64,000 nucleotides of DNA, from positions 3,372,501-3,436,500 of the forward strand of contig CANTUR010000037.1 in the NCBI GenBank assembly GCA_947683625.1. The letters are read 5' to 3'. The translations under genes were made by a program, and so were the position numbers. The number at the start of each line of letters is the position of its first letter. Position 1 is the first letter of the stretch. Below the pieces are notes generated by a model. That model had not been told where the DNA came from. It searched no databases and worked only from the letters and a program-made list of their open reading frames with translations. Source of the DNA: Mallotus nudiflorus. Its lineage: Eukaryota > Streptophyta > Magnoliopsida > Malpighiales > Euphorbiaceae. This document shows positions 28,869-42,088 of the stretch, in pieces.

Positions 28869-31261
28869 GTGGTATAACTCCCTTTAACGTATTAACAGGT
28901 TAAACATTCGACTTTTGTCTCCCTTTTGATGTTTGAGAAAAAGTTGAGAATGACTATTTGTCAAGAAATCTAGATTTTCTAATAAAATGATGATGTCCTA
29001 CCATTGATTAAATTAGGAAAAAATTAAACTTCTATTTTTCATAGAGAATTTTAATAGCGTATAATTGATGATATAATTACTTAATAAGAAAATCTTAAAA
29101 ATATATCACTCATTTGGAGCTCTAAAATTATGAAATTATTTTATTGTTTACTGTAGTGAGGGTAGGTACAGGGGAAAAAGAGAAGCTATAAAAGAATGAA
29201 ATATATGAGGAAGTAAATAAAAATTTTCCTTTTTTATTGAGAAAAATTGCAAAAACTTAACTGATATTTTCAGATACAAAAATGACTCCCTCCATTTATA
29301 AATACATTCCATTTGAATCTTTATATTAGATACCATGACTTTAGTAACTTTCAATCAAAAATTATATTTCTATCAACTTAGTTAATATTTATAAAATGTT
29401 TCTTTTAATTATTTTTATTTTCTATTAATTTTTCACTACATGTAATATTTTTAGTATTATATTCTACCATTTTATTAAAAAATTTTAATACAAGCTTAAA
29501 ATTAAATTCACCATTAAATTTTTTTTTTATGTTGTATAATACCATGTTATTAAAAAATTTAATAGAGAAAACTTAAAATTAAATTTGCCTTTTACCATGT
29601 ATAAAAACTTGAAATGTTAATACAATTAAAAAATAAAAAATTAATATTTCACAACTAAATTTTTAAAGAAATATAACTGCTTTTAATAAAAGTTTAGCAA
29701 TATAAGTTGAAAACAAAAACAAAATAATATAACATATTAATAAAATTATAAATAGCTCTTATTTACATTCAAGTTATTAATTTTGACCATGTATATATAA
29801 TTAAGTTAGTATTGATTGTTGTGGAAAATACACTTTTCATAATTTAATAAAATATAATTATTTTGAATTAAGTATAATGAAGTCATTTAAACTATTAGCT
29901 AAAAAAAAAAGTCATTTAAACTATAGAAGAAGTTAAAGTGAAATGCAATTATTATCCAAAAATCCCTATCCTATAAAAATACCTCTATTGTACTTAAGAA
30001 AATTTCTATAAGAGAAAAAAGAAAAGAAATTTTTTTAATTTACACTTAATGTATTTACTAAGATAAAATATAAATTAATTACACAACTAATATCCGATTT
30101 GAAAAATTATATGGTTAAAATATCATATATAGCAGACGATTAAGTGGATCATAGTCTAAGATGAAAAAGTCTATATTTGATAGCATTTCTATTTCTGTAA
30201 AAGGTAAAAATATTTTACTAACATCTAGTGGTTGGAATGGCAACAACTTTGGTTTTTATATATGTACAAAATAAATGCGGTTAGAATTTTGTTCCCTAAA
30301 TTTTATATTAATTAAAATTTTTATAACTATTAAATACTGAAAATATCATATATGAAAAAAACTTTAAATATACTATCTGTATATTACATGAATTTATGAT
30401 TAATATAAATAAATGTTGTGTTTTAAAAATATTAAGTTAAATTTATATCATTTGACATCATTGTAAAAGAGTATAAAGCCAAGATTAAAAGGAGTTAAAT
30501 TTTCATTATTTTAGAACTATTTAGGTAATTTAATATTCTCATTTTAGTAAAACTATTTAATTAATATATTTAATAAATTTATTTTATTTGCATTTTCGGT
30601 AATTAAATAAAATATATATTAATTTACAATTTATCTCGCGAATTTCCAAATAATTATTTCATAATTATCAAAGAAAAATATTTTACAAGTTCTTTTTCTT
30701 TTTCTTTTTCTTTTTCTTTTTTTTTTTTTTTTTTTTTTCAAAAATCAGTGTCGTATCCTTCAAGTAACAAAAGCAGGTATTTGATTTCCTGTAAATTGCA
30801 TTTTTTAAGTAAACAACAAAAGCTTAATATCTTACAACTGAAAAAGCATACAAATGTTGTTAAACAAAAAAAAGGGGTACCTGCAAGTGGCTGGAAACAA
30901 TGAAACCACCCTTCTTTCCGCCGGACATATCAAACCGGAGCTTCTCCTCCGGCGGCAAGGCGAAAAACTCGTTAGCATAATGAGTCATATCAGAAACAAG
31001 CTTAGCATCAACGCCATGATCAACAATTTGAAAAGCACCCCACTCTTCACATGCTTCAACAATTCTTTTCCGTATTTCAGCTCTTCTACTGTTATTGCCT
31101 TCAATATCATCATCATCAACATCAATCCCAGCTAAAGAGATAACTGGGATTTCATTGCTGAATTCATTGTATGCAACTTTGGGACGCTCGTCTTCATCGC
31201 GAACAAAACTTTCTTGAAGGGTCTTCTCTTCGGCCAGGGAAACAAGAGTAGTAGGAGCCAT
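27829..31261 (-). CDS. F3H: Flavanone 3-hydroxylase (naringenin 2-oxoglutarate 3-dioxygenase), copy 1
   Basis: F3H hydroxylates flavanones such as naringenin to dihydroflavonols, using Fe(II), 2-oxoglutarate and O2, in the cytosol at the branch to flavonols, anthocyanins and tannins. Three exons: 31261-30881, 28654-28226, 28131-27829, all with GT-AG introns in phase 0, giving 370 residues (family about 365). The N-terminal dioxygenase domain spans about 40-140 and the double-stranded beta-helix about 195-295. Iron ligands are H224, D226 (RHTDPG) and H282 (NADHQ). The 2-oxoglutarate pair is R292 and S294 (SRLSIATF). Compared with copy 2 it has CPLPDLTL for CPQPDLTL just before the HxD motif, THYANEFF for TCLAKEFF, and a longer acidic insert near residue 50. 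The frame is intact. The TAT element removed its normal 3' flank. Confidence 0.95.
28655..30880 (-). other. Intron 1 of F3H-1
   Basis: 2226 bases, very AT-rich. It holds a TA microsatellite at about 28823-28863, a CTCCCTCCATTTATAAATAC motif at 29286 that resembles a Stowaway-type MITE end (no partner end seen), and a TTTTTC/T-run at 30690-30739. Scattered blocks match intron 1 of F3H-2, such as the AAATCTAGATTTTC region, so the introns are homologous but much diverged. Confidence 0.8.
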
Positions 31262-31500
31262 GTATAGAGAGCGCTTTCTTTTGTGTGATGGATCTTAATT
31301 TTTAGAAGGGTTTCTGTAGATTTTTGAATGGTAATCTTTGGCGTTAGAGAAGTGATGAATTGATGGTAGCACGTAGTAGCAGTAGTAGTATTAGAAGAGT
31401 AGTGTTTGTATAGTAGCAGTAGCAGGTTAATTAGGAGAAGAAAGGTACCCACCTTCCACTTATAGCTAGTTCGTGACCTGAGTGTGTTCTCTGAGATTAT
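31262..31500 (-). promoter_or_regulatory. 5' UTR and core promoter of F3H-1
   Basis: On the minus strand a TATA-like CTATAAG at about 31460-31466 is followed by TGGAAGGTGGGTACC and then about 180 bases to the ATG. The block TCACGAACTAGCTATAAGTGG is shared with F3H-2. The MYB-type site is ACCTTCC here (plus strand 31451-31457), where copy 2 has the canonical ACCTACC. Confidence 0.5.
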
Positions 31501-34500
31501 CGGTTAACTTTTGAATCCAATACTAAAGATTTTAGATATACATAAATACATATATGAAGGCATAAAATATGTATCATTCCCGAGATTTTTTATCAGTTTA
31601 TTCTAACTTACAAAGTAATCATTTAGACTTTTGAATTCATTAAAAATAAATAAATACATATATAAAGACATAAAATATGTGTCATTCCCATATTTGACAT
31701 TTGACTTTTTTTATTAGTTTACTTTAACCTACAAAATGATCATTTAGACTTTTAAATTCGTTAAAAATAAAACTTTTTGACACTTATCTTACTATGTAAA
31801 CTAATGTTCCACAAAATAAATTTAAAATTTATTAATATTTTATTTGATAAAAAATCCATTTTAACCTAATATTACATGATAAATTAATAAAAGTATTTTA
31901 GAAATAAAAATGAAAGGGAGCATCTTATTCTTATAAATAATCATTTGTAATTTAAAATTCATTTTGTTAGAATTTGATTTAATTATAGATAATTTCAAAA
32001 ATTTAAAAATTTATAATTTCAAAGTAATTATATTAAACTTAAATTTATAAATGAATTATATAATTTATTTATATCAAATATAAGAATTTTAAAAATTATT
32101 TTCATTTTTTAATTTTGCTCATCTTTTGGGTTTTCATGCTTTATTTAAAAAAAATGAAAAAAAATAAATGGATAATTTTTTAAAAAGGATCTTAAAATGA
32201 TTTTTTTAAATTACATTTAGTTTACTATTAGAAAATTAGATATAATTAAAATCATTCATGAAGGGAAAGAGATTGAAGATTCTATAAATGAAGGCTTGAG
32301 CTTATTATTTGAAGAAATTAATAGGAATACATAAAACTGAAAAATTTTCTTTCAAACATTAAGGAATTATATTATAAAGGGAGGTTTTTATATGCAAGAA
32401 TAAGAAAATAAGCAAGATTAGTATATTTTAATAATAAAATTAAAAAATACATCTATCATGCATATACTTTTTAGATATTATTGATATAAAATTAAAATAT
32501 ATATAATGTTATAACTCATATATGTGTGTGCGTGTGGGTGTTTTATCAATAAAAAATCCTCAATTTATTTTAATGTGTTATTCTATGATTCAAATAGTAA
32601 TTCTTGATAATTTGACTACTTGTTAAATTTCACAAACTTATGATTTGATTTACAATTTGATTTTATGAACTTTCAAATTATTTTAAATTTTTTGTGAGTA
32701 TTTATTTGTACTTTTTGGGAATCACTATATTTATTTGAATTAATAATTATATATTTAAAGAATTTTAGAAAATATTAATAAAATAAAATTAAAGTTCCTA
32801 GGTTAAAATTCTTTTAAATTTCATGCATAAATAATTAAAATTGTAGAAATAATAAAAATTATAAAAAAAATATGTTATTATATATTTTTTTTATAGAAAG
32901 ATAAAATTTATTTATTCAATTATTCGTAAAATATAGTAAATTATTTATAGGTAAAACAAAATAAAGGTGATTAATGAAATTTAAATGTAAAATAAAATTT
33001 AAAATTTAATTTAACAAATGAAAATTATTTAAAGAAGATAAATAAATAGAGGCAAAAAAATAAGAAAACTTCAAAATGATAAAAAAAAAAAAATTACTCA
33101 GATGAATTTTTATTTTGGTCTCACATGCTTGGCCATTGAAGAAAAAGACAGTCAAAAGGCATATTGTATAAATTTTTATAGTTAAAATGAAAGTTAAGGG
33201 TAGTATTATCAGTTGTGTTGCAAAATTTTATGATCTTCATTTAAATTTTATGGATAGACAAAAAACTATAAAAAAAATTAAAAAAAAAATTCACTGAAAA
33301 AAAAGCTAAGTTGTAAGAAAAGATTCACAGAAAAATATTTTGTTTTTCAAAAATTAAAATTAAAAGTATAAATTGTGAGAACAAGTTAAAATAAATATCA
33401 TAATATAATATTATTAATAGTTACTCCAATATCTATATAAAATTAATAGTCATTATTTTCTCTACAAATCAACTATTATTTTAGCTTTCACAATAAGAAT
33501 TTCTTCTAAATTTTTTTGGTTCAGACTAATAAAATACAAAAATCTAAAACTAAAATGAAATGAAAAAAAAAATGATTAAAAGGAAATAATTTTTATATGC
33601 CATTGAATACAAAAATCTAAAACTAAACTAACATAAAATAATTAGAAGAGATTGTACCTTTATTCTCTTTTCGTATTGCTTCTTATCATTCGAGATACAT
33701 GAAATACAACAACTTATGGAAGGTTAAAAATAAAAAGGTTAAAAAAACCTTTCTTATATATACATAAGTTTTTATTATTATTAGAAGCGAATGTGATGAC
33801 TTCTCGGATTCTAATTAAAGACAAACTCAAAAATTAAATTCTATATTAAGCTTTATTTCTTTTTCTCAAAATTGCTTTCACAATATAGATATATATCCCC
33901 TGTTAGTTCCAACAGCCTTAACTGAAAGGTCTAAACCCTACAACAGAATTCATAGCAAAATTCAACACAGAATTTATAAATGGTCTATAAAAAAAAATTA
34001 AAATTTAAAATTATAAATAAATTTTATATTATATTTATTTAATCTAAACACACATTATTTAAAATTACAGATGAATTTCATAAAATTTTATATAATTTAT
34101 TTATACCAAATACACTTTTTAAGTACAATTTAATATTTATTTTTATATTATTATTATATCACATATATATATTTCACTTATATCATATTGCAGTTTGCTA
34201 CGACCTACCCATCTTATTTGGTGTGATGATAGAGGTGTTAAATTTTCCTTTCGATATGTGAATTTCAATCTCCACTCTCTCCTACTATACTAACCCACTA
34301 ACAATACTAACATTAAATTCGCACCAAATATATATATATATATATATGTTCTGCAACCCATTCATTGGATATTAATTTATTGCATGCTATTTTCGATATT
34401 TGCGCCTTTATTACTCATAATTTGATTTATTAGTGGTTTAAATCAAAAGATATAGTTGTGTGTGTATGTGTGCGAACACACGTGCACATAAATTTTATTA

Positions 34501-34535
34501 ATACTTTAAAGAAATATAAACCTAAAAAATGCTTA
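31501..34535. other. Spacer between the F3H copies
   Basis: Very AT-rich, with short local duplications near 31540-31760 (two similar 120-base stretches beginning with ATAAATACATATAT). I find no gene or structured element. Confidence 0.5.
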
Positions 34536-34596
34536 TTTGATATTTTTTTAGTGCTCAAATATAAGATTATTCAAGATTCTAATATTAGGTAAATCC

Positions 34597-34602
34597 TTTA
34601 TT
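34597..34602 (-). terminator. Poly(A) signal of F3H-2
   Basis: Minus-strand AATAAA about 145 bases after the stop codon, in a block conserved with 3405-3628. Confidence 0.55.
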
Positions 34603-34746
34603 GCATTTTTTTTTTCCTTAGCATATAAAACACACACAGAGATAACTGTTTTAGGCACATGGACTACACCAATACAGTAATCATCAACTTCAGCAGACCC
34701 CAAAAATGACGAAAAAAAAGACAGAGAATAGTATATATATAGTGAT

Positions 34747-37304
34747 TTAAGCAAGGATTTTCTCGATGGGTTTGGTCTCCAATTTGATATTCTCCAAGTT
34801 ATTGGGCTGGTGTTGTTTAGCCAATTTCTTAAGCCTGGCTAGCTCAAGGTCCTTGTTCATCTTCCTCCTATACATCTCAGCAAATGTGATTGGCTCATCT
34901 AGAATTGCCTTCTCTCCATCTTTAATCTCCAGAGGATAAACTGTTGCTTCTGGGGCGGGGTTCTGAAATGTTGCTATGGACAGCCTGCTGCAATTTGAGT
35001 TCACCACTGCTTGATGATCTGCATTCTTGAATCTCCCATTGCTCAGGTACTGTCAATATATATGCAATCAGCAGTTAAGATAGTTGTAAAACACACATGG
35101 GCATGATCAAAATAGGGAAATTCAGTTAATTGTTATGCTCACATAAGCATGGTCTCCAAGATTGACAACAAAAGCTCCTTCAACAGGTTGAACTGTGATC
35201 CAAGTCTTTCCATTGTCTTTGGTAGCCTGAAGTCCACCAACTTGGTCTTGGAGCAAGAGTGTGATAGTGCCAGGATCAGTGTGCCTCTTGAGCCCAAGTG
35301 TCAGGTCAGGTTGTGGACATTTTGGGTAGAAATTGACCACAACTTTTTGGTCCATATCAACACATGCCTTAGTCAAGGCCTCTTTCTCCAACCCCATTGC
35401 CTCTGATAGTACCTCAAGCAGCTTGCAAGCAAGTCCCATTAGCTTCTCGCTATACTCCTCTGTCACTGCTTTCCATCCCTCTGGTTTGTCCGGCCACCGT
35501 GAATAGTCCCGGCTGCCAAGTGGGTATGAGAAGTATGTTACTATTTCGCGCCAATCTTTCACAGCTTCCCCCTGCATAAACATGATACTTTCTTGAGCAT
35601 TTAAATTACATAAATAATGTTAAGAGTCAGAACCAGGAAATTTAGACGAATGACTAAACCTCGACATAACATGACAGAGCTGGGAGCAATGAATTCTGCT
35701 CTCTGTAATAAAATATTTTACTCTCTGTTTTAATCGGACGCAGGTTGTTGGTTGAAGCCCTTTTTTGGATCAATTTAGCTCCAAAATTTTGAAGTCAAAA
35801 TTACATCTACTTTCTTTGTTTCTTGGTTAGGTAAAAAAATTACTTTTAAAAATTATAAAATTTTCTTTAATATTTTAGTTAGTTAACAAATTAGTCTCTA
35901 TTTTAGTCAAAAATAATTTTTAAATAGAAAATAACAATTTATTTTTAATTTATGATTAAGATCAAATTTTATTTATATTTCAAAAATATAAAATTTTAGT
36001 AACATATTATATTAATATACAAATTTAATTATTGATCAATAATTTTAAAACATAAAATTTTTTAATTTATTTATATTTATATTTTTTGAAATTATACTTA
36101 ACATTCAGACTTATTTATACTTCAAAGCTATAAATGTATAATTCACAATATAATATATATTAGCTTTATAAATTTGTGATATATTTAAAAAATAAAAATC
36201 TAATAATAAACTAGAACTAAAATGATAATATATATATATATGGCAATTAACTAAAAGAGTTAATTGATTGCTTTTAACATCAACATTTGTAACAATTCTG
36301 ATAAGATGTTAGAAATTTGAAGGAAATGAGTCAAATATACATCAATTAGACCTGTTTTCAACTTAAGTTTAAACTGTCAAACGAAAGTATCCACTTGGTA
36401 TATCAATCCACTTAATCTAAGTTATGATATTGATGTGAAATTAATTGATTTTATATATACATGGTAAATGTAATTTTTAGACATAATTTGGTCTTTATTC
36501 AAAGTTTATGGGTCAATTTGGCATTGAGCTAAAAGTTCATGGGGCAAGTTGACTTGTATATCTTAAAGTTATGACGTATTCAATTTGGCTTAATAGTAGA
36601 GAATACAGTGGTTGCCAGTTTGAATTTTTTAAATAAAATATCAGTTATAAATTTTATATGAAAAATAAATGTTATTTTTTTTTTCTTTTTATGCGGTTGA
36701 CTGGTAGCTACTAAATATCAAAATTATGATTTTTTTTTTTAAAAAAAGTAAAGGCATTTGTAAAATAAGTTTAGAATTGCTATTTGCCAACAAATCTAGA
36801 TTTTCCTTTCCTACCATAGACTAAATTAGGAAAAAAATAAACTCTTATTTATAAAATAACTAATTAATATTTCCGGATATAAAATATGCCCATTATACTT
36901 AAGGAAAAGAAAAAGGAAAATTTTAAATTTATACTTAAATTATTTACTAAAATAATATATAAATTAACAAACTATTTACTAAAATAAAATATAAATTAAT
37001 TACTTTTTTTGAGCATTAAATTAATTACTTAACTAATAGCCGATTTGAAAAAAATATATCATTGAGCTCTCATCAACATTGGATGATTAATTGCGTCATA
37101 GTCTAACTAAATAACATATTTGGCAGAATTTCAATTGAATATAATATAAGTACACATATTATTTTAAAGGGTTAATTATAAAACAATTTATTAATTTTAC
37201 AATTTTTTTTTAATTCCACCATGAACTTTTAATATTAATAAGCCATTCATAAAATTTTAATTTAGTAATAATTAGATCATATGCTTTGTTTAAAATTTAA
37301 TTAA

Positions 37305-37351
<47 letters not shown>

Positions 37352-38155
37352 TAATAAATTTTCTTCTATTTTTTAAATATAATTTTTTAAATCTATTTTC
37401 ATAAAAAATAATTATCATAAAAGTTAGAGAATAAAATATGTATCATATTTTATTTTGTTTGAAAACTTAAACTTTTTTTTATAAAAAAATATGCATTTAG
37501 AAGTTGATTCTTTTACAAAGTCATCATGAATAGAATATAATTCACTTAAAAAATATTTATAGTAAAAAATATATTTACAAAAAAAATTTAGAATTTGATT
37601 TTTATGAAAAATATAGTAAAATAAAAATATTTTGCGTAAAAAAATTATAAATAATGTTTTACAGGGAGTATATTTTCATAAAATATTTTGGAGTAGAAAA
37701 ATTTTGCTAAAATGGAAAAAATTATTTCATATAAAATTTTAAACAAAAAAAGGGCTTCGTCTTAAAAAAAAAAAAAAAAAGGATACCTGCAAATGGCTGG
37801 AAACGATGAATCCACCTTTCTTTCCACCGGACATATCAAACCGAAGTTTCTCCTCCGGTGGCAAGGCGAAAAACTCTTTAGCAAGGCAAGTCATATCAGA
37901 AATAAGCTTACGATCAATACCATGATCAACAACTTGAAAAATACCCCAATCTTCACATGCTTCAACAATTTTTTTACATATTTCAGCTCTTCTGCTGCCG
38001 TTGCCTTCATCATCATCAATCCCAGCTAAAGAGATAACTGGGATTTCCTTGCTGAATTCATTGTATGCAACTTTGGGACGCTCGTCTTCATCCCGAACAA
38101 AACTTTCTTGAAGAGTCTTCTCTTCTGCCAGGGAAGTAAGAGTAGTAAGAGCCAT
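34747..38155 (-). CDS. F3H: Flavanone 3-hydroxylase, copy 2
   Basis: Same enzyme and gene plan as copy 1. Exons are 38155-37787, 35571-35143 and 35049-34747, giving 366 residues. Splice sites are CAG/GTATCC with ATGCAG/GGGG, and TAT/GTGAGC with GACAG/TAC. Residue numbers match the classic F3H set: H220, D222 and H278 bind iron, R288 and S290 bind 2-oxoglutarate. The substrate-side blocks CPQPDLTLGLKRHTDPG and CEDWGIFQVVDHG are canonical, so this is the more conserved copy. Both copies read GDHAYYLSNGRF across the exon 2-3 junction, where the common form is GDHGHxLSNGRF. The open frame extends upstream of this ATG, but homology to copy 1 and the family begins here. It lies 6.9 kb upstream of copy 1 in the same orientation. 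Confidence 0.96.
35572..37786 (-). other. Intron 1 of F3H-2
   Basis: 2215 bases, AT-rich, nearly the same length as intron 1 of copy 1 and sharing scattered blocks with it. It contains an ATA microsatellite at about 37306-37347. No gene seen. Confidence 0.8.
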
Positions 38156-38340
38156 GTATAGAACGCTTTTGACAGGGTTTTGTGTAGCACGTAGTTGTAG
38201 TAGTAGAGTAATATATAACGAAGAAGATGTCGACAAAGAAGAGGTTAGGGGAATTGAAGAAGGGTAGCAATAGCATGACAGATACGCACCTACCACTTAT
38301 GCCTAGCTCGTGATGGGAGGGTTCCGTAAGCTACCAATCT
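38156..38340 (-). promoter_or_regulatory. 5' UTR and core promoter of F3H-2
   Basis: Minus strand: TCACGAGCTAGGCATAAGTGGTAGGTGC-like block (split here as TCACGAGCTAGGCATAAG then TGGTAGGTGCG) at about 38287-38314. GGTAGGT is the reverse of ACCTACC, a MYB recognition element known from flavonoid gene promoters. The TATA-like element is CATAAG, weaker than in copy 1. The 5' UTR is about 130 bases. Confidence 0.5.
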
Positions 38341-38631
38341 TTGTGTTGCTGTTAATTAAATAAAGAAAATCCTTCTTTATTTCAATTCAGATTTGAAATA
38401 AATTATGATAATGATATATGTCCAATGCGATAAATATTAACTTTACTCCCTTTAAAATTATAGTTTAAGTTCCTATAAAAAAAATTTCTTTTATTTTTGC
38501 CCATAATATAAGAGACTATTTATTTAAAGAAGTTATTTTTAAAATTTTTCTTCACAATATATCGTTTATTGTTACGAGTAGCGACAAGTAACATTATCCA
38601 CAAATTATTTCAAGAAAAAAATTATGAATTC

Positions 38632-38761
38632 CAAATGAATTAAATGTAAAATAGAATCAATAGATTGAAATATTATTAGAATTGAAAATTTATTTTCAAA
38701 TGAATTAAATGTAAAATAGAATCAATAGATTGAAATATTATTAGAATTGAAAATTTATTTT
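38632..38761. repeat. Perfect 65-bp tandem duplication
   Basis: The unit beginning CAAATGAATTAAATGTAAAA occurs twice without a difference (38632-38696 and 38697-38761), indicating a recent event. Confidence 0.95.
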
Positions 38762-41582
38762 GACATATAGAAACTGTTATGAAGAAAAGAATTTACCTTA
38801 TAGATAAAGATGACAATAAAAAAAGACAAAAAAAAAAGAGCATTGATTATGTTGAATATGGCATTTAACAAAATAAACATATGAATCAAATAGTTCAAAC
38901 AAAAATTATAAATTTCAAGTCAATATACTAAGGTACTATTAAAATTAAAAGTTTATTTAATAAAGAGAAATCATTATGAATATAAGAGTTTATCTTATGA
39001 ATAAAAATAATGGTCCAAAATAAGAAAAAAAATTAATATTTGCTCACTTGTACTGCCAAATATGATATTAAAGGAAAAATGTTTCAGAGTAAGAAGAAAA
39101 AAGACATTAGAGTGAATCGTTATTACAGTGATATTTTTCATGTTTCAAAATTTATCAAAATGAATGAATTATTGATTTTTATTAAGAGAGAAAAATGCAT
39201 ATAAATACATGTAAAGGAGAAAAAAAATATTTTGATTTTTTGTTTTGATTTTTGTTATTTGTATTAATTAGTAATACCTATCAAAAAATTGAACGGGCTG
39301 AAGCATATGAATAAAAATTTTCTCTGTGTGCATTAATTAGTTTTAATTTTTTAGATTTCATTTTTAATAAATAATATTAAGTGAAATTATAATTGCTAAA
39401 TCAATCATTTCATTACTAAAATATTAACATTGATAATTAAATTTTAGTTTTTGTAACCTTTATTTTCTTTAATGATATAAGGCACTATAAATTCAAACTA
39501 TTTTTAATTTTTGTAACCAATTTCTTCATTAATACTATTAGTTTCAAATATAATGCTTAAATTATAAGTTTTATATTTGAAATATTGGCAAGTACATTTA
39601 TTTTTAATTGTTAATTTTAAAACAATAATTACTAATTTAAATTTCTTTTTATTTATTTTAAGTAGTTTTAAAATTTTATATGCTATTGATTGTGATGTCA
39701 TTTTTGTAACCTTTACAACTGAAATTTAAAATTTAAAATAATTAAAAAATCAAGGGATTAAATTATTTTGATATATAAATATGAAGAGATTAAAATGTTT
39801 TTCTTTATAAAATAGAAAGATACAAATAATTTTAATAAATGAAACTAATCTAAAAGCTTAAATGTAGGAAAATAAAAACAGAAAACAAAATTGCTGTTTA
39901 GCTTTAGAAATTTTTTTTTTTCTCAGTTTCTTCTTTTCTTTATTTTTTAATTTTTCATTTTGTAAAATAGAAAATGGTTTTAAGCTTATTAGGATCTCTA
40001 CCCAAATAACTAAATATTTTTTTTATATAGAATTTAATATCACTACACAATTTGATTCATGAAAAACATAATTTGAATACTACTTCCTTAATCTAAATTA
40101 AAATTGATCATCAAATATGTTTCAAAATAGACCATAATTTTACGAAAGATTAACAGTAATAAAATTGACGTTTAACTGTATAACTTTAATTCTTCATGAT
40201 AGCAAACAACATAATTAATTTAATAAAATTCAAATTTAAAAATAAAAGATCTTTTATCCAAATGAATTTTTAATTTGACATTTGAAAATGGAGGTCAAAT
40301 ATAACTTGAGATGAAATAATTTTAAAAGTCATTTGAGGATTATTGCTTCTATGTAAAATGAAAAACATTAGATCAAATTTAAACATGGAGACTCATGAAA
40401 AAAGATGAATGAAGAAACAACAAGCATAAGGAAGAAAGAAGATGACTGGAAAAAGGAAAAATGGAAATGAGATAAATAATTATAAAAGGAAAGAAATAAC
40501 TCAAAAAAAATTTAAAAAATATCGAAATTTAATTAGAATATATCATTTTATTAATTTTTCACTGCCCGTAATAATTTAAAAATAATTTTCTAGTTACTAA
40601 ATTAAAAAAAATACCACAACTCAACATTAAATTTTATTATTTTATTTTGTTGAAATTTTTTTCTGAAAAATAGACTTTATTTTTTATTAAAACTAAACAG
40701 GCAAAAAAAAAAAAAATCATTTTTCAAATAGAAAATGGGAGAGCGTGAATCATGTTAGGCAAAATATGAATTTTTTGTAGAGTTAACGTGATTAACTAAC
40801 TAATGTTAGATTAAAATGGTAAGTAAAGTCCAAACACGTGACTTTCATCACCCAACTTTACGTGCCTACCTCCAAGCACTTTCGATTTCTTTTCTATATA
40901 TTGTCACTTTTCTCCTCTAATTGTAGCTAACTTTCTTTTATGTTTTCTTTCGGTTTTTTTTTTCCTATAATATATACTATTAATATATATTCCATTACCA
41001 TATATAAAAAAACAGATATAAAAAGTTTTTAGATAGAAAAATGAATTACTTTTGAAATTTTTTAAGGTAGTTTTGATTTAAAATGAAAGTAAAAATAAAA
41101 TATTTTTAATATATGTATAAATTTTAATCATTTAAATATTAAATAATTATACATTCCTTTTTATGTCTATCCGAATTGAGTGCATCAGTATTTTTAATTA
41201 ATTAATTAAATTAAAAAAAATCATTTATTTTAAATTTTTAAATATAATAGAGATAAATTATGTAGGTGTCACAAAAAATATAATATAATATAAGCAATAA
41301 GTAAAAAAGTAAAGATACTATTATTTATTTAAAATAGTATAAAAATATATTTTTGTAATTTTATGATTAACATGTAAAAAAAATAACTGATGGATAAATT
41401 AAGAATTTTTTTTAAGAATTTATAAAATTTGATATAATTTTTTTATTTAAAAACAACAAATTTTTTAAAAGTTAAAATGCTGTTGCCGTATAATATATTA
41501 TATATGTATATATGCATTTTAATTTTGATTATTTTCTTAAATTCCAAAGGTTTTAATTAGGGGTATACAAAATTCAATGAAA
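38762..41582. other. Spacer upstream of F3H-2
   Basis: AT-rich with many A and T runs. No gene seen. The only GC-richer patch is 40830-40920 (see separate entry). The GGGGTATACAAAATTC phrase at 41560 continues after the LTR element at 46464, confirming one interrupted target. Confidence 0.5.
40832..40905 (+). promoter_or_regulatory. Orphan G-box / MYB-site / TATA cluster
   Basis: In about 75 bases: ACACGTGA (G-box, 40835-40842), ATCACCCAAC, TTTACGTGCC, GCCTACCTCC (contains CCTACC) and CTATATATTG (TATA-like). This layout resembles light-responsive units of flavonoid genes, but no coding exon follows before the LTR element at 41588. It also lies 2.7 kb upstream of F3H-2. Confidence 0.3.
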
Positions 41583-41587
41583 CTGAC

Positions 41588-42088
41588 TGATAATTTGGAA
41601 TTAATACTTTACTTGTGAAATCTGTATTAACGAGGAGAACGAGTAAAGGGCTGGGGTTTTCGTTATAAATATTCTGAAGCTTAAATCAGTAATGGTATGA
41701 GGAAAAAATATAATAAAATGAATAAGTATAATAAAATAGAGAATTAAGAATGATTGCTTGTATGATGAGGTGATAGAGTGATGGAATTATGTCATGATGA
41801 TGTTGTATAATGTGAATGAGGAGATGAGTGAATATGAGAATGTGATAATAGAATAACATGAGATGTCATTAGATACATTTATAGGAGAAGGTATTACTCA
41901 AACCTTTTAGCAATATGATTACTTAGTCTTGTAGGATTGCTTTGTTTATGGGAGAAGGAGACTTCCTTTGTAAAGTAATCTTTCAAATTGAAATAAACTT
42001 CCTTATTAAGTTTTCTTTTTATTCAAGTAATCCTCATCTTTGGGAAAAAATAACCCTTATTAGAATAGGATACTAATATGGGATATCA
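41588..42088 (-). repeat. 3' LTR (minus orientation) of the 4.9-kb element
   Basis: Pairs with 45947-46463. Shared blocks include GAGGAGAACG, GTCAGTAATGGTATGAGG-like phrases and CTTATTAGAATAGGATACTA. Confidence 0.85.

Noticed and set aside
29286..29305. Stowaway MITE in F3H-1 intron 1
   Set aside because: Only one terminal-type motif is visible; no partner end or TA duplication was found.
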